Position numbers and translations under genes: made by a program. The notes beneath the pieces were generated by a model. The model saw only the letters and a list, made by a program, of their open reading frames with translations. It searched no databases and was not told where the DNA came from. A stretch of DNA of 64,000 nucleotides from Chromatiales bacterium (GTDB taxonomy: Bacteria; Pseudomonadota; Gammaproteobacteria; Chromatiales; Chromatiaceae), in assembly GCA_028278145.1 (NCBI GenBank), contig JANQEV010000077.1:43101-107100 (forward strand). Reading direction: 5' to 3'. Positions 48,808 to 59,196 of this stretch are shown piece after piece (position 1 is the first letter of the stretch; the number at the start of each line of letters is the position of its first letter).

Positions 48808-49578
48808 CTAATTGACCGCGAGGGAAACGCTGGTTAGTCCAAAAACCTCACCTACAGCAAATCCATCTTTTTCAAATCCCAACACATCCTTTTCACCTTT
48901 TGGTTGGCCATGACATTTCAAACAACGCTTAACCAATCGTATCGGCGTGTAGTGACGGTACACCTGCTGTTTGCCAATAGATTTGTATTCACCAAATGGC
49001 TCTGCTTGTTTTCCTGAGTTGAGAAAGGCTTTAAGCGCCACCTTTTCATCCGCATCAGGAGCATTAGACGGGTGCCGGTATTTAACAGCTGTCTGTTTAA
49101 CCAGAATACCGGTCCTGGAGTTGAGAATCAGTGCAGTTTCCCGACCCCATTTCACTGGCAGAAAATGCTTATACTTGATCCCTTTTATATTTATCCTGTC
49201 CTGGTTGTTCTCAATACTTTGACGTCCGGCCCAGAAAACCTTTTCCATTATTTGCTTTTGTTCTTCAGTCAAACCTGCCAGTTTGGACTGGAGTGATTTT
49301 CTCCATATATTCTCAAAATACTCACCGGTAAAACCTTTGTCCCCTACTGCTGGGTTAACCAGCTTTTTCATATGCGCAAAAATAATACTTCCACCGGAGG
49401 TAATGGCATCAGCTATTAGAGTAGCTGTCCTGTTCGCACTTTCCTTTGGGATTTTATCTACGAAGACATACTCCGCTAGTCCGCCTTTGGTTGGTATTCC
49501 AATTTTATCCTCAGCAGATACTGCAGCTGAAAAACATGTCAACAGAACCAACTTTAATAGAATCATTTGTACTTTCAT
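48808..49578 (-). CDS. Periplasmic Tll0287-like (DUF3365) haem protein
   Basis: A 256-residue exported protein from the ATG at 49578, which has GGGAGG 6 bases upstream; a longer frame to 49614 lacks a site. A signal peptide ends AVSA. The body matches Tll0287-like/DUF3365 sensor domains (LIADAITSGGSIIFAHMKK, HYTPIRLVKRC) and has one c-type haem site CLKCH near the C-terminus. Such domains often sense redox or ligands through haem, and stand-alone forms exist. A 588-bp gap with hairpins and an FNR-like site lies upstream. Confidence 0.82.
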   Translation of the reverse strand: MKVQMILLKLVLLTCFSAAVSAEDKIGIPTKGGLAEYVFVDKIPKESANRTATLIADAITSGGSIIFAHMKKLVNPAVGDKGFTGEYFENIWRKSLQSKLAGLTEEQKQIMEKVFWAGRQSIENNQDRINIKGIKYKHFLPVKWGRETALILNSRTGILVKQTAVKYRHPSNAPDADEKVALKAFLNSGKQAEPFGEYKSIGKQQVYRHYTPIRLVKRCLKCHGQPKGEKDVLGFEKDGFAVGEVFGLTSVSLAVN

Positions 49579-50166
49579 TTCGAGCCTCCCTTGATATTGA
49601 AAAAATACTCCCATGAAGTTTGCTGTTATTAGCTATCTATTATTACCTCATGGTAGTAATCAGCTTTACGCAAGATCGAAATACTTGTCATAACCCTGAA
49701 ATTAACTGCGCACTTCCAACCCAGCATTTTTGTACTATTCATACGCAAGAGAAATCTGCTATGCAGAATCAACTAAAGAAGCAAGGCTATATAGAGGTCT
49801 GTTGAAACGTTGAAACCAGAGCAAATATGATGGCGTTAGCTACGCTGATGATTGGATATTTGTACGCTAATTTGGTGCTTTCCCTCCTTGGTATATTTAG
49901 GTGAGCTAGACTCTGGTTACGTCATTCACCGGTATTACTAGTCCAGTATTAGAAATTAGGTTCCCTAATTAATACTCTCAATTCAAGCCCCACCATTACA
50001 TAATGTGAACTTGATGCCAACTCATACTATTCGGAGATACCACTTTAGGTGTAACCACCTGATATAAATCAAAATATATCGGCATTACTGGTATTTAACT
50101 TATGATTTTCTTTGGAAATAACATACCAGTTACTTTTCTATATCCAGTGCAATAATAGGCAGGCAT
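49579..50166. other. 588-bp AT-rich gap with hairpin and FNR-like site
   Basis: No protein gene is supported; a 61-codon plus frame at 49620-49805 has no ribosome-binding site or motif. A hairpin lies at 49945-49976: AGTATT, a three-base bulge, AATTAGG, loop TTC, CCTAATT, AATACT, 13 base pairs in all. CTGAT-ATAA-ATCAA at 50059-50072 matches the FNR consensus except for the first base. A leader or small RNA is possible but unproven. Confidence 0.4.
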
Positions 50167-50195
50167 AAAAAAACCGGGCCAGGCCCGGTTTTTTT
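50167..50195. terminator. Rho-independent terminator of the alpha operon
   Basis: ACCGGGCC-A-GGCCCGGT with seven A on the left and seven T on the right, 20 bp past the rplQ stop on the minus strand. It is symmetric, so it can stop transcription from either side. Confidence 0.93.
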
Positions 50196-50215
50196 AAAAC
50201 TACAAATGCTAGCTG

Positions 50216-50614
50216 TTATTCTGCCTCTACAGCTTCCATCTCTTCATCTTCCACTATAGGACGGTCTACCAATTCAACATATGCCATAGGCGCCTTATCA
50301 CCTGGGCGGTAGCCACACTTCAGGATGCGCAGGTAGCCACCTGGGCGTTCTTTATAGCGCGGCCCGATCTCGGTGAACAATTTACCTACCATCTCTTTAT
50401 CGCGTAGACGATCAAATGCCAGACGACGCTTGGCTACGCTGTCCACCTTGCCGATAGTAATGATAGGTTCTGCTACCCGGCGCAACTCTTTGGCCTTTGG
50501 CAGGGTGGTCTTGATCAGCTCGTGACGCAGCAGTGAGCAAGTCATGTTACGAAACATGGCTTTACGGTGGCTGCTGTTGCGGTTCAGTTGCCGCCCTGAT
50601 TTGCGATGACGCAT
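50216..50614 (-). CDS. rplQ: 50S ribosomal protein L17
   Basis: 132 residues; opens [17 protein letters not shown], as in all bacterial L17. It binds 23S rRNA near the exit tunnel. The C-terminal 10 residues are acidic ([11 protein letters not shown]). Last gene of the alpha operon, 61 bp after rpoA, followed by the terminator at 50167-50195. Confidence 0.98.
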   Translation of the reverse strand: MRHRKSGRQLNRNSSHRKAMFRNMTCSLLRHELIKTTLPKAKELRRVAEPIITIGKVDSVAKRRLAFDRLRDKEMVGKLFTEIGPRYKERPGGYLRILKCGYRPGDKAPMAYVELVDRPIVEDEEMEAVEAE

Positions 50615-50675
50615 GGATCGACTTCCTTCAAACTAGTTAAATCAAATAAAAACGGAGACGAGACAGCAGTAACCC

Positions 50676-51668
50676 TTAGGCTACTTCCATTCCCTCAGGC
50701 GGCCAGTTTTCCAGGCGCATACCAAGTGAGAGACCTCGAGTCGCCAACACGTCTTTTATCTCGGTCAGTGACTTTTTCCCCAGGTTTGGTGTCTTCAACA
50801 GCTCTACCTCGGTACGCTGAATAAGGTCACCAATCAAGAATATATTTTCTGCCTTGAGGCAGTTAGCTGAGCGTACGGTCAGCTCCAGATCGTCCACTGG
50901 ACGCAGCAGGATCGGATCGATTGCTGGCTTTTCATCTTCCGGACTTACTTCACTCTCGGTGCTATCGTCCAGGGTCACGAATGCTGACAGCTGGTCCTGC
51001 AGGATAGTGGCAGCACGACGGATGGCCTCTTCAGGGTCCAGGGTACCATTGGTCTCCAGGTCAATCACCAGGCGGTCCAGGTTGGTGCGCTGCTCTACAC
51101 GCGCGGCCTCAACCTCATAGGAGATACGCCTTACGGGTGAAAAAGTAGCATCCAACTGTAGACGTCCTATAGGCTGATCCTCACCAGACTCATTGTTACG
51201 TACGGTGGTGGGCTCGTAGCCGATACCCTTGGCAATCTTCAGGGTCATGCTGAGTTCGCCATCCTTGGTCAGGTTGGCAATCACATGATCCGGATTAGAT
51301 ATCTCCACATCGTGATCCAGGGTGATATCACTTGCCAGAACCGGACCCTGCCCCTTCTTGTTCAGAGTCAGCGTGGCCTCATTCCTGGCATGCATTACAA
51401 CAGCCAGATCTTTCAGGTTCAGCAGGATATCCAGCACATCCTCCTGTACGCCTTCTATGGTAGTGTACTCATGCAGTACACCCTCAATCTCCACCTCTAC
51501 TACTGCACAACCAGGCATGGAGGAGAGTAGAATCCTGCGCAACGCATTGCCCAGGGTATGACCAAAACCGCGTTCCATTGGCTCCAGAGAGACCTTGGCA
51601 TGCAGTGGTGTAATAGCCTGTACATTGACCAGTCGTGGCTTTAGAAAATCTGTTACAAACTCCGGCAT
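50676..51668 (-). CDS. rpoA: RNA polymerase alpha subunit
   Basis: 330 residues, normal length. The N-terminal domain for assembly ([19 protein letters not shown]) is followed by an acidic linker at about 235-250 ([11 protein letters not shown]). The C-terminal domain ([29 protein letters not shown]) contacts UP elements and activators such as an FNR protein. The gene lies between rpsD and rplQ in the alpha operon. Confidence 0.99.
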   Translation of the reverse strand: MPEFVTDFLKPRLVNVQAITPLHAKVSLEPMERGFGHTLGNALRRILLSSMPGCAVVEVEIEGVLHEYTTIEGVQEDVLDILLNLKDLAVVMHARNEATLTLNKKGQGPVLASDITLDHDVEISNPDHVIANLTKDGELSMTLKIAKGIGYEPTTVRNNESGEDQPIGRLQLDATFSPVRRISYEVEAARVEQRTNLDRLVIDLETNGTLDPEEAIRRAATILQDQLSAFVTLDDSTESEVSPEDEKPAIDPILLRPVDDLELTVRSANCLKAENIFLIGDLIQRTEVELLKTPNLGKKSLTEIKDVLATRGLSLGMRLENWPPEGMEVA

Positions 51669-51690
51669 CAGTGGCTTCTCCCGCTATCCC

Positions 51691-52311
51691 TTATTTGGAG
51701 TACAGTTCAACGACTAACTGCTCGCTAATCTCGGCTGGCAGCTCTGAACGATCAGGAACCCGCTTAAACACACCCTTCATAGCTTTCGGATCAACTTCCA
51801 CCCAGTCCACAAAGCCATACTGCTCAGCCAGGGCCAGAGCGCCCTGGATACGGATCTGCTTTTTGGCCTTTTCTCTAATGGTAATCACATCCTCTGCCTG
51901 CACATTGTAGGAAGGGATATTGACGATCTTTCCATTGACTTCAATGGCCTTATGACTCACCAGCTGGCGGGCTTCCGCACGGGTGGAACCAAAACCCAGA
52001 CGATAGACCACGTTATCCAGACGCTGCTCCAAAAACTGCAGCAGGTTCTCACCAGTTGCACCCTTGGTCTGAGCGGCTTTCTTGTAGTAGTTACGGAACT
52101 GCTTTTCCATCACGCCATAGATGCGACGTACCTTCTGCTTCTCACGCAGCTGCAGGCCGTAATCAGAGATGCGGCGGCGACGGTCAGTGGTCTGACCAGG
52201 CTGCTTCTCCATGTTGCACTTGGAATCAAGTGAACGTACACGACTCTTCAGGAACAGATCGGTTCCCTCACGTCGGCTGAGTTTACACTTAGGACCTATG
52301 TATCTTGCCAT
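51691..52311 (-). CDS. rpsD: 30S ribosomal protein S4
   Basis: 206 residues; [23 protein letters not shown] start, with an S4 RNA-binding domain ([15 protein letters not shown]...[17 protein letters not shown]). It initiates 30S assembly on the 5' domain of 16S rRNA. In E. coli it represses this operon by binding a pseudoknot in the leader before rpsM. 16 bp after rpsK. Confidence 0.99.
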   Translation of the reverse strand: MARYIGPKCKLSRREGTDLFLKSRVRSLDSKCNMEKQPGQTTDRRRRISDYGLQLREKQKVRRIYGVMEKQFRNYYKKAAQTKGATGENLLQFLEQRLDNVVYRLGFGSTRAEARQLVSHKAIEVNGKIVNIPSYNVQAEDVITIREKAKKQIRIQGALALAEQYGFVDWVEVDPKAMKGVFKRVPDRSELPAEISEQLVVELYSK

Positions 52312-52327
52312 TTTTGTTTAACTCCGA

Positions 52328-52717
52328 TCAGACTCGACGTTTCTTGGGTGGACGACAACCATTGTGAGGAATAGGCGTCACGTCGGTAATACTGGTAATC
52401 TTGAAACCAGCGTTATTCAGGGCGCGAACTGCAGAATCACGGCCTGGACCAGGACCATTCACCTCAACATCCAGATTCTTCAATCCATATTCTTTGGCCT
52501 TTTCACCAGCACGGTCAGCAGCTACCTGCGCTGCAAACGGCGTACTCTTACGTGAACCACGAAAACCGGAACCACCTGAGGTCGCCCAAGAGAGGGCATT
52601 ACCCTGTCGATCGGTAATGGTGATAATTGTATTGTTGAAAGACGCATGAATGTGTGCGACACCATCGGTCACAACCTTGGTTACCTTCTTGCGTGCACGG
52701 CTGCTTGGTTTTGCCAT
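52328..52717 (-). CDS. rpsK: 30S ribosomal protein S11
   Basis: 129 residues; the core [31 protein letters not shown] and the end [10 protein letters not shown] are typical. It forms part of the mRNA-exit platform with S7 and S18. The gap before it, to rpsM, is 68 bp and contains a strong 8-bp hairpin at 52752-52769. Confidence 0.99.
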   Translation of the reverse strand: MAKPSSRARKKVTKVVTDGVAHIHASFNNTIITITDRQGNALSWATSGGSGFRGSRKSTPFAAQVAADRAGEKAKEYGLKNLDVEVNGPGPGRDSAVRALNNAGFKITSITDVTPIPHNGCRPPKKRRV

Positions 52718-52751
52718 TGCCTGGTTCCTACAAACTCTTGTCTAAGTGTTA

Positions 52752-52769
52752 CCTGTCCACCTGGACAGG
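52752..52769. other. Strong hairpin between rpsM and rpsK
   Basis: CCTGTCCA-CC-TGGACAGG, a perfect 8-bp stem, lies within the 68-bp rpsM-rpsK gap; these genes are often only about 16 bp apart. It is not followed by a T-run in either direction, so processing, pausing or protein binding is more likely than termination. Confidence 0.6.
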
Positions 52770-52785
52770 ACGAAATTCTTTCAAT

Positions 52786-53142
52786 TTATCGCTTGATCGG
52801 GCGACGTGGACCTTTCCGGGTACGGGCATTGGTCTTGGTGCGCTGCCCTCTAAGTGGCAACCCACGACGATGCCTGATTCCACGATTACAACCCAGATCC
52901 ATTAAGCGTTTGATATTCATGGAAATATCACGACGCAAATCACCTTCAACGGTGAATTTACCTACCTCTGCACGCAGGCTATCTACCTCAGCCTCAGTCA
53001 GATCCTGAATCTTTGTATCCGGTGCTATTCCAGCGGCTGAACAGATCTCAGCGGACCTAGTCCGACCGATACCGTAGATTGCAGTTAACGCAATAACGGC
53101 GTGCTTGCGATCTGGAATGTTGACGCCTGCAATTCGGGCCAT
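52786..53142 (-). CDS. rpsM: 30S ribosomal protein S13
   Basis: 118 residues from the ATG at 53142. A GTG one codon upstream is in frame, but AGGAG is better spaced for the ATG. It has [26 protein letters not shown], then [23 protein letters not shown]. It contacts the head of the 30S and the P-site tRNA. First gene of the alpha operon; the leader between rpmJ and rpsM is 94 bp and holds a short hairpin at 53177-53193. Confidence 0.98.
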   Translation of the reverse strand: MARIAGVNIPDRKHAVIALTAIYGIGRTRSAEICSAAGIAPDTKIQDLTEAEVDSLRAEVGKFTVEGDLRRDISMNIKRLMDLGCNRGIRHRRGLPLRGQRTKTNARTRKGPRRPIKR

Positions 53143-53176
53143 CACTAACTCCTAAAAAACGAAACAAACCCGCTTC

Positions 53177-53193
53177 ACGCGCGGAAAACGCGT
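53177..53193. promoter_or_regulatory. Short hairpin in the rpmJ-rpsM leader (candidate S4 leader element)
   Basis: ACGCG and CGCGT pair across a 7-nt loop (CGGAAAA) in the leader before rpsM. In E. coli S4 represses the alpha operon through a pseudoknot at this place. Whether this stem belongs to such a structure needs folding; the assignment is tentative. Confidence 0.3.
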
Positions 53194-53236
53194 AATCTTA
53201 TCGGGAAACAATATACAAATCAAGGCTCAGGTGCTA

Positions 53237-53350
53237 TTAGCCCTGGCGCTGTTTATGCCGGCCATCCTTGCAGATAACACGTACTACGCCCTTACGACGT
53301 ACAATCTTGCAATTGCGGCAAATTTTCTTTACTGAAGCCCTGACTTTCAT
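53237..53350 (-). CDS. rpmJ: 50S ribosomal protein L36
   Basis: 37 residues: start [17 protein letters not shown] at 53350, with internal Cys and His ([17 protein letters not shown]). It is the zinc-binding C+ form. Short and easily missed. It lies 41 bp after secY and 94 bp before rpsM, the conventional spc-to-alpha junction. Confidence 0.95.
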   Translation of the reverse strand: MKVRASVKKICRNCKIVRRKGVVRVICKDGRHKQRQG

Positions 53351-53391
53351 GGCTTTTTCTCCAAAATACTCTATTCAAATATATGCTTGGG

Positions 53392-54744
53392 TCAGCGTAG
53401 CAAGCCTGCGCCGCCGCGACCTTTTAAATTAGCCTTTTTCATCAGACCTTCATATTGATGCGATGTCATCAAGGACTGCACCTGTGCCATAAAGTCCATT
53501 ACCACCACCACGATAATCAGCAGCGAGGTTCCACCAAAGTAGAATGGGACGTTCCAGCCCACAATCAGGAACTCCGGCAACAGGCAGACAGCGGTGATAT
53601 AGATAGCACCAGCCATGGTCAAGCGGGACATCACACCGTCAATATACTTGGCAGTTTGCTCACCTGGACGAATGCCGGGCACAAAGGCACCGGATCGCTT
53701 CAAGTTATCGGCAGTCTCCTTGGAGTTAAACACCAAGGCGGTATAAAAGAAGCAGAAGAAGATGATCGCCATGGCATACAGCAGCACATATATCGGCTCA
53801 CCCGGGGATATTTTAGCCACGATATCCTGCAACCAACGCATGTTCTCCTGGGTACCCAGCCACTGTCCCAGGGTAGATGGGAACAGTATGATACTGGAAG
53901 CGAAAATGGGTGGAATTACTCCAGCCATATTCAACTTCAATGGCAGATGAGTGCTCTGGGCGGCAAACATCTTGCGCCCCTGCTGCCGTTTGGCGTAGTT
54001 GACCGTAATACGTCTCTGCCCACGCTCTACGAACACCACGAATGCGGTAACTGCTATAGCCAGCAAAAACAGAGTCAGCACGGTTATGGCATTCATCTCA
54101 CCGGTACGTACCAGTTCCAGTGTTCCACCAATAGCCGATGGCAATCCTGCTACGATACCGGCAAAGATGATCAGGGAGATGCCGTTACCAATACCACGCT
54201 CGGTAATCTGCTCACCCAACCACATCAGGAACATGGTGCCTGTGACCAGCGATACCGCAGCGGTAAATACAAAGCCCGGACCCGGATTGATGACCACACC
54301 CATGCCACCAGCAGATTGCCCCTGCAGTGCTACTGAGATACCCACAGCCTGAAAAGTTGCAAGTACTACTGTTCCATATCTGGTGTACTGGGTAATCTTG
54401 CGGCGTCCAGCCTCACCCTCTTTCTTCAACTGTTCCAGCTTGGGCATAACCGCCGTCATCAACTGCATGATAATGGAAGCAGAGATGTAGGGCATGATAC
54501 CCAGAGCGAACAGACTGGCTCGCATCAACGCACCACCCGAGAACATGTTGAACATATCCAGGATAGTGCCCTGCTGCTGATCGAACAGCGCAGCCAGGGC
54601 GGCAGGATTCACGCCTGGAACCGGAATAAAGGTTCCAATACGAAAAACCAGCAGCGCACCCAGAACGAAGAACAGGCGCTGACGTAGTTCCGTCAGGTGT
54701 CCCATTCCCGCCAGCGGGTTCTGTTTTGAGCCAGTACTTGCCAT
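53392..54744 (-). CDS. secY: Protein translocase subunit SecY
   Basis: 450 residues with ten membrane helices. It has [27 protein letters not shown] at the N-terminus and [33 protein letters not shown] in the middle loop. It is the channel of the general secretion pathway, here in its usual spc-operon position after rplO with a 3-bp gap. Confidence 0.99.
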   Translation of the reverse strand: MASTGSKQNPLAGMGHLTELRQRLFFVLGALLVFRIGTFIPVPGVNPAALAALFDQQQGTILDMFNMFSGGALMRASLFALGIMPYISASIIMQLMTAVMPKLEQLKKEGEAGRRKITQYTRYGTVVLATFQAVGISVALQGQSAGGMGVVINPGPGFVFTAAVSLVTGTMFLMWLGEQITERGIGNGISLIIFAGIVAGLPSAIGGTLELVRTGEMNAITVLTLFLLAIAVTAFVVFVERGQRRITVNYAKRQQGRKMFAAQSTHLPLKLNMAGVIPPIFASSIILFPSTLGQWLGTQENMRWLQDIVAKISPGEPIYVLLYAMAIIFFCFFYTALVFNSKETADNLKRSGAFVPGIRPGEQTAKYIDGVMSRLTMAGAIYITAVCLLPEFLIVGWNVPFYFGGTSLLIIVVVVMDFMAQVQSLMTSHQYEGLMKKANLKGRGGAGLLR

Positions 54745-54747
54745 ATT

Positions 54748-55182
54748 TTATTCTTCGATCTTTCCACCAGCAGCTTCGATTGCTGCCCGTGCACCCTTGG
54801 TTACACCCAGGCCACGCACGGTTACTGCCTTGTCGATAGTACCGGACAGGATCACTTTAGCGCGTTTAATGATATGCGGGATGATATTGGCATCCTGCAG
54901 CGCCTTGAGATCCACCACATCGGCATCTACCTTGGTCAGCTCATTCAACCTGATCTCAGCGGTATATTTGGCTTTGCGGGAGGAAAAGCCCACCTTAGGC
55001 AGACGTCTCTGCAGCGGCATCTGGCCGCCCTCAAAACCCACCTTATGAAATCCGCCGGAGCGGGACTTCTGACCTTTATGGCCACGTCCACAGGTCTTGC
55101 CCAGGCCACTACCGATACCGCGCCCAACGCGCTTGCGGTCTGACTTGCTGCCTGCAGCTGGCTTAATAGTGTTTAAACGCAT
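54748..55182 (-). CDS. rplO: 50S ribosomal protein L15
   Basis: 144 residues; [44 protein letters not shown] is typical. It is a late-assembling large-subunit protein. It starts 1 bp after the rpmD stop. Confidence 0.98.
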   Translation of the reverse strand: MRLNTIKPAAGSKSDRKRVGRGIGSGLGKTCGRGHKGQKSRSGGFHKVGFEGGQMPLQRRLPKVGFSSRKAKYTAEIRLNELTKVDADVVDLKALQDANIIPHIIKRAKVILSGTIDKAVTVRGLGVTKGARAAIEAAGGKIEE

Positions 55183-55183
55183 C

Positions 55184-55378
55184 TTATGCTTCCTCTGCCT
55201 TAACCATGTAGGAAACCTTGTTCACCATGCCACGGGTGGAAGGAGTGTCTTCTACTTCCACGGTCTGGTGCATACGGCGCAGTCCCAGGCCTCTGACACA
55301 AGCCTGATGGCTTTTCAGACGTCCGTTCATGCTGCGAACCAGCGTGACCTTCATCATTGGTTTATCTTTCTTAGCCAT
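55184..55378 (-). CDS. rpmD: 50S ribosomal protein L30
   Basis: 64 residues; [46 protein letters not shown] is diagnostic. It lies between rpsE (3-bp gap) and rplO in the spc operon. Confidence 0.97.
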   Translation of the reverse strand: MAKKDKPMMKVTLVRSMNGRLKSHQACVRGLGLRRMHQTVEVEDTPSTRGMVNKVSYMVKAEEA

Positions 55379-55381
55379 GGT

Positions 55382-55888
55382 TTACCCCAGAATCTCTTCT
55401 ACTGTCTTGCCGCGCTTGGCAGCAACAGTCTCAGCGTCATCCATTCCGGCCAGGCCGTTTATGGTGGCGCGGACCACGTTAAGCGGGTTGTTGGTACCGA
55501 TGCACTTGGCTAGAACGTTATGCACGCCTACCACTTCGAACACTGCACGCATCGCGCCGCCAGCGATGATACCGGTACCAGCAGATGCCGGCTGCATGTG
55601 TACACGAGCTGCACCATGGCGACCCATCAACGGGTACTGCAGGGTTTCGTCATTGAGCTTTACGCTGCGCATGTTGCGGCGAGCATTTTCCATGGCTTTC
55701 TGGATAGCCACAGGAACTTCGCGTGCCTTACCGGTACCGAAACCTACCTGTCCATTACCATCACCAACCACGGTCAGTGCAGAAAAACCAAAAATACGGC
55801 CACCTTTAACCACCTTGGCCACACGATTGACGTTGATCAGTTTCTCGATGAGACCATCGCCTTCCGGATTTACATTGTAATTCGACAT
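55382..55888 (-). CDS. rpsE: 30S ribosomal protein S5
   Basis: 168 residues; a double-stranded-RNA-binding N-terminal part ([32 protein letters not shown]) and a C-terminal fold ([20 protein letters not shown]). It shapes the decoding centre and the mRNA entry. It begins 10 bp after the rplR stop. Confidence 0.98.
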   Translation of the reverse strand: MSNYNVNPEGDGLIEKLINVNRVAKVVKGGRIFGFSALTVVGDGNGQVGFGTGKAREVPVAIQKAMENARRNMRSVKLNDETLQYPLMGRHGAARVHMQPASAGTGIIAGGAMRAVFEVVGVHNVLAKCIGTNNPLNVVRATINGLAGMDDAETVAAKRGKTVEEILG

Positions 55889-55898
55889 AGCCTATACC

Positions 55899-56255
55899 TC
55901 AGAACTTGAGACCGTTTTCACGGGCCGCATCTGCTAACGCTTTTACCCGGCCGTGATACTTGAAACCGGAACGATCAAAGGCCACGGAATCTATTCCGGC
56001 CTTCTTGGCACGCTCAGCAATCATCTTTCCAACCACTGCTGCGGCACCTACATTTCCGGTGCTGCCTTCAATCTCGGATTTGACTGCTTTTTCCAAAGTA
56101 GAGGCACTGGCCAGAACCTCGGAACTGTTCGGCGCAATTACCTGCGCATACATATGCCGGGGCGTACGAAAAATGGTAAGCCGGTTTACTTCCAGCTCCC
56201 TAATCTTGGCACGGGCGCGACGGGCCCTGCGCAAACGTTTCATCTTCTTATCCAT
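55899..56255 (-). CDS. rplR: 50S ribosomal protein L18
   Basis: 118 residues from the ATG at 56255, which has GGGGG upstream; the in-frame TTG at 56261 is less likely. It has [26 protein letters not shown], then [13 protein letters not shown] and [23 protein letters not shown]. It carries 5S rRNA to the 50S with L5. It follows rplF. Confidence 0.96.
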   Translation of the reverse strand: MDKKMKRLRRARRARAKIRELEVNRLTIFRTPRHMYAQVIAPNSSEVLASASTLEKAVKSEIEGSTGNVGAAAVVGKMIAERAKKAGIDSVAFDRSGFKYHGRVKALADAARENGLKF

Positions 56256-56266
56256 CGTCAAACCCC

Positions 56267-56800
56267 CTACTTTTTCTTAGCTTCTTTGCGGACCACATGC
56301 TCATCCGCATAACGGACACCCTTACCCTTATACGGCTCAGGTGGACGATAGGAACGAATGACTGCTGCCACCTGCCCTACCTTCTGCTTGTCACAGCCGG
56401 ATACAACAATCTCGGTCTGTGAAGGGGTCTCAATGGTTATACCCTCAGGTACCGCATAATCCACCGGATGGGAAAAACCAAGACTCAGGTTAAGCGTTTT
56501 ACCTTTAGCCTGGGCGCGATAACCAACGCCCACCAGCTGCAGCTTCTTGGAGAATCCTGTGCTGACACCAATAACCATGTTATTGATCAATGCACGAAAG
56601 GTACCGGCCATGGCCCAACCCTCTTTGGATTCCTCAATTGGAGCTACTGTCAGGACGCTGTCTTCCTGATTAACCGAGACCAGCTTGTTAAGTTCCAGTT
56701 GCATGTTGCTCTTGGAACCTTTTACGCTGACCTCACCATCGGCAATCTTAACTTCAACGCCTGATGGTACAGTAATTGGATTTTTAGCTACGCGTGACAT
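56267..56800 (-). CDS. rplF: 50S ribosomal protein L6
   Basis: 177 residues; [18 protein letters not shown] start, [23 protein letters not shown] in the second domain, and the end [24 protein letters not shown]. It binds domain VI of 23S rRNA near the factor-binding site. 14 bp after rpsH. Confidence 0.98.
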   Translation of the reverse strand: MSRVAKNPITVPSGVEVKIADGEVSVKGSKSNMQLELNKLVSVNQEDSVLTVAPIEESKEGWAMAGTFRALINNMVIGVSTGFSKKLQLVGVGYRAQAKGKTLNLSLGFSHPVDYAVPEGITIETPSQTEIVVSGCDKQKVGQVAAVIRSYRPPEPYKGKGVRYADEHVVRKEAKKK

Positions 56801-56814
56801 CTCTCATCCCCCCA

Positions 56815-57210
56815 TTAAGCAACATAGGCCAGGATTTCACCACCGTGGCCAGCCGCACGGGCTGCCCGGTCACTCATCAGGCCTTTGGAGGTGGAAACGA
56901 TAGCGATACCCAGTCCAGCACGTACCTTCGGCAGATCCTTGGCGCCCTTATAAATGCGCAGACCTGGGCGGCTGATGCGCTGGATCATATCGATCACAGG
57001 CTCACCCTGAAAATACTTCAGTTCGACATTGAGGACGTTCTTGGCTCCCTCAGTGCTGGTGGAATAATCGGTGATATAACCTTCATCCTTAAGGATTTGG
57101 GCCACGGCTGCTTTCTTCTTGGAGGAAGGCATGGATATTGCCTTCATTCCAACCGCCTGTCCATTTCGGATGCGGGTCAGCATATCCGCTATAGGATCTG
57201 ACATACTCAT
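56815..57210 (-). CDS. rpsH: 30S ribosomal protein S8
   Basis: 131 residues; [42 protein letters not shown], and the end [22 protein letters not shown]. In E. coli S8 represses the spc operon at a site by rplE. Here it is preceded by an unusual 97-bp gap with a hairpin at 57278-57292. Confidence 0.98.
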   Translation of the reverse strand: MSMSDPIADMLTRIRNGQAVGMKAISMPSSKKKAAVAQILKDEGYITDYSTSTEGAKNVLNVELKYFQGEPVIDMIQRISRPGLRIYKGAKDLPKVRAGLGIAIVSTSKGLMSDRAARAAGHGGEILAYVA

Positions 57211-57277
57211 TTTTTAATTACCTCCAGGTCAGTCCGCCGATGCCGACGCGATACCTAAACGACTTTAATTTATATAT

Positions 57278-57292
57278 ATCCGCAGAGCGGAT
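57278..57292. other. Hairpin between rpsN and rpsH
   Basis: ATCCGC-AGA-GCGGAT, a 6-bp GC-containing stem, lies in the 97-bp gap between rpsN and rpsH. On the minus strand it is followed by an AT-rich but not T-rich run. Processing or pausing is possible. Confidence 0.45.
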
Positions 57293-57307
57293 TTGTTTAC
57301 AAACTTG

Positions 57308-57613
57308 TTACCAACTGGCCTTTACCAAACCCGGGATATCGCCACGCATAGCGGCTTCACGCAGTTTATTTCGGCACAGCCCAAATTTACGGTAGACAGC
57401 ATGTGGGCGGCCACTGGCACGGCAACGTCTCTGCTGACGGCTGGGGCTGGCATCACGCGGCAGCTTCTGCAGCTTGATTACAGCCTCATCAACCTGCTCC
57501 GGGCTACTGGCCGGGCTATTGATGATCTTTTTCAGTTCGGCACGCTTGGCAGCGTACTTGGCTACTGTTTTGGTCCGCTTCTTCTCGCGGGCTAACATGC
57601 TTTTCTTGGCCAT
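57308..57613 (-). CDS. rpsN: 30S ribosomal protein S14
   Basis: 101 residues; [29 protein letters not shown] start and the end [34 protein letters not shown]. It lacks the CxxC pairs of the zinc-binding form, so it is the long zinc-free type. 11 bp after rplE. Confidence 0.98.
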   Translation of the reverse strand: MAKKSMLAREKKRTKTVAKYAAKRAELKKIINSPASSPEQVDEAVIKLQKLPRDASPSRQQRRCRASGRPHAVYRKFGLCRNKLREAAMRGDIPGLVKASW

Positions 57614-57624
57614 AGCTGATCTAC

Positions 57625-58164
57625 TCAGTTCTTGAATGGAAAATGGAACGCTTCTAGCAATGCGCGTCCCTCTTCGTCTGTCTTTGCAGTGGTGGTGATG
57701 GTGATATCCAAACCACGAATGGTATCAATCTTATCGTAGTCGATCTCTGGGAACATGATCTGTTCCTTTACACCCATGCTGTAATTACCACGTCCATCGA
57801 AGGATTTAGGACTCATACCACGGAAATCGCGGATACGTGGGATGGAGATATTGATCAGGCGATCCAGGAACTCATACATGCGCTCACGACGCAGGGTTAC
57901 GCTGCATCCCACTGGCCAACCATCACGGATCTTAAAGCCGGCAACAGATTTGCGGGCCTTGTTGACCACGACTTTCTGTCCTGCGATCTTTTCCATATCG
58001 CCGACGGCATTCTCCATCACCTTTTTGTCAGCCACCGCCTCACCCACACCCATATTCAGGGTGATCTTGGTAATGCGCGGTACTTCCATAATGCTCTTGA
58101 AGCCGAATTTCTCTTTCAGCTGCCCCGCAATCTCATTGCGGTAGAGTTCTTGTAATCTTGACAT
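57625..58164 (-). CDS. rplE: 50S ribosomal protein L5
   Basis: 179 residues, from the ATG at 58164. The frame is open further upstream (to 58236), but this start gives the normal L5 N-terminus [21 protein letters not shown] and length. It has [20 protein letters not shown] and [16 protein letters not shown]. It binds 5S rRNA with L18. 13 bp after rplX. Confidence 0.97.
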   Translation of the reverse strand: MSRLQELYRNEIAGQLKEKFGFKSIMEVPRITKITLNMGVGEAVADKKVMENAVGDMEKIAGQKVVVNKARKSVAGFKIRDGWPVGCSVTLRRERMYEFLDRLINISIPRIRDFRGMSPKSFDGRGNYSMGVKEQIMFPEIDYDKIDTIRGLDITITTTAKTDEEGRALLEAFHFPFKN

Positions 58165-58177
58165 CTCTATATCTGCC

Positions 58178-58501
58178 TTAAACGTCCACGACTTCGCCAT
58201 CGGACTTAAAGATGCGCACCTTACGGCCATCTTCAAGCATCTTGAACCCGACGCGGTCAGCTTTGCCTGATACCGGGTTAACTATGGCCACATTAGAGAT
58301 AGCCATTGGCATCTCCTTGTCCACAATTCCACCCTGCTCGCCTTTCATGGGATTACCCTTGGAGTGTTTCTTCACCAGGTTAATGTTCTCGACCACTACC
58401 TTCTCGTCGCCAACAACACGCAGGATATTGCCCTGCTTCCCCTTATCTTTTCCAGCCAGGACTATTACCTGGTCACCTTTCTTAATCTTCCGCATTGCCA
58501 T
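58178..58501 (-). CDS. rplX: 50S ribosomal protein L24
   Basis: 107 residues from the ATG at 58501, preceded by AAGGGG; longer in-frame starts overlap rplN and are not needed. It has [22 protein letters not shown] with the KOW motif, and the [17 protein letters not shown] end. It is an early assembly protein. Confidence 0.95.
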   Translation of the reverse strand: MAMRKIKKGDQVIVLAGKDKGKQGNILRVVGDEKVVVENINLVKKHSKGNPMKGEQGGIVDKEMPMAISNVAIVNPVSGKADRVGFKMLEDGRKVRIFKSDGEVVDV

Positions 58502-58511
58502 GGTTAACCCC

Positions 58512-58880
58512 TTACAGTACTTCCGGTGCAAGCGATATGATCTTCATAAAGCGCTCGCTACGCAGCTCGCGGGTAACCGGACCAAAGATACGGGTGCCGA
58601 TAGGCTGCAGTTGTTGGTTCAGCAATACGGCGGCATTGCCATCAAACCGGATCTTTGATCCATCAGGACGACGAATGCCATTGGTAGTACGCACTACAAC
58701 CGCATTGTAGATCTCGCCTTTTTTAACCTTACCGCGAGGAATGGCGTCTTTAATACTAACCTTGATAATGTCACCTATTCCGGCGTAGCGGCGGTGCGAA
58801 CCGCCCAGTACTTTAATGCACTGAACTCTTTTGGCGCCGCTGTTATCGGCCACGCTCAGGTTTGTCTGCATCTGGATCAT
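58512..58880 (-). CDS. rplN: 50S ribosomal protein L14
   Basis: 122 residues; [50 protein letters not shown] is diagnostic, as is the [26 protein letters not shown] end. It forms an intersubunit bridge. First gene of the spc operon; 55 bp after rpsQ. Confidence 0.99.
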   Translation of the reverse strand: MIQMQTNLSVADNSGAKRVQCIKVLGGSHRRYAGIGDIIKVSIKDAIPRGKVKKGEIYNAVVVRTTNGIRRPDGSKIRFDGNAAVLLNQQLQPIGTRIFGPVTRELRSERFMKIISLAPEVL

Positions 58881-58935
58881 TGGTCTTTCCCAATCAAAAA
58901 TTCTCTAGTACGAACAACTTCAAGTCTGCAGCTGA

Positions 58936-59196
58936 TCAATCAGCCTTAGTAACAACCTTGACCAGACGCCATGTCTTGCTCTTAGACAGTGGCCTGCATT
59001 GCTCAACCATCACCGTATCTCCGATACCGCACTCATTTGTTTCATCGTGAGCATGCACCTTGGTGGAACGACGGATAAACTTGCCATACAGAGGATGCTT
59101 TACCTTCCTCTCAACCATTACGGTTATGGTTTTATCCATTTTGTCGCTTACCACGCGACCCTGGAGCACACGATTGATTTCCTGCTGCTCACTCAT
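58936..59196 (-). CDS. rpsQ: 30S ribosomal protein S17
   Basis: 86 residues; [42 protein letters not shown], and the end [15 protein letters not shown]. It is a primary 16S binder. Its start overlaps the rpmC stop by 4 bp (ATGA). Last gene of the S10 operon. Confidence 0.98.
   Translation of the reverse strand: MSEQQEINRVLQGRVVSDKMDKTITVMVERKVKHPLYGKFIRRSTKVHAHDETNECGIGDTVMVEQCRPLSKSKTWRLVKVVTKAD

Noticed and set aside
53455..54336. Long open frame (293 codons) on the plus strand inside secY
   Set aside because: It is antisense to a full-length SecY with all membrane segments. The product is His/Gln-rich with no domain, as expected of a codon shadow.
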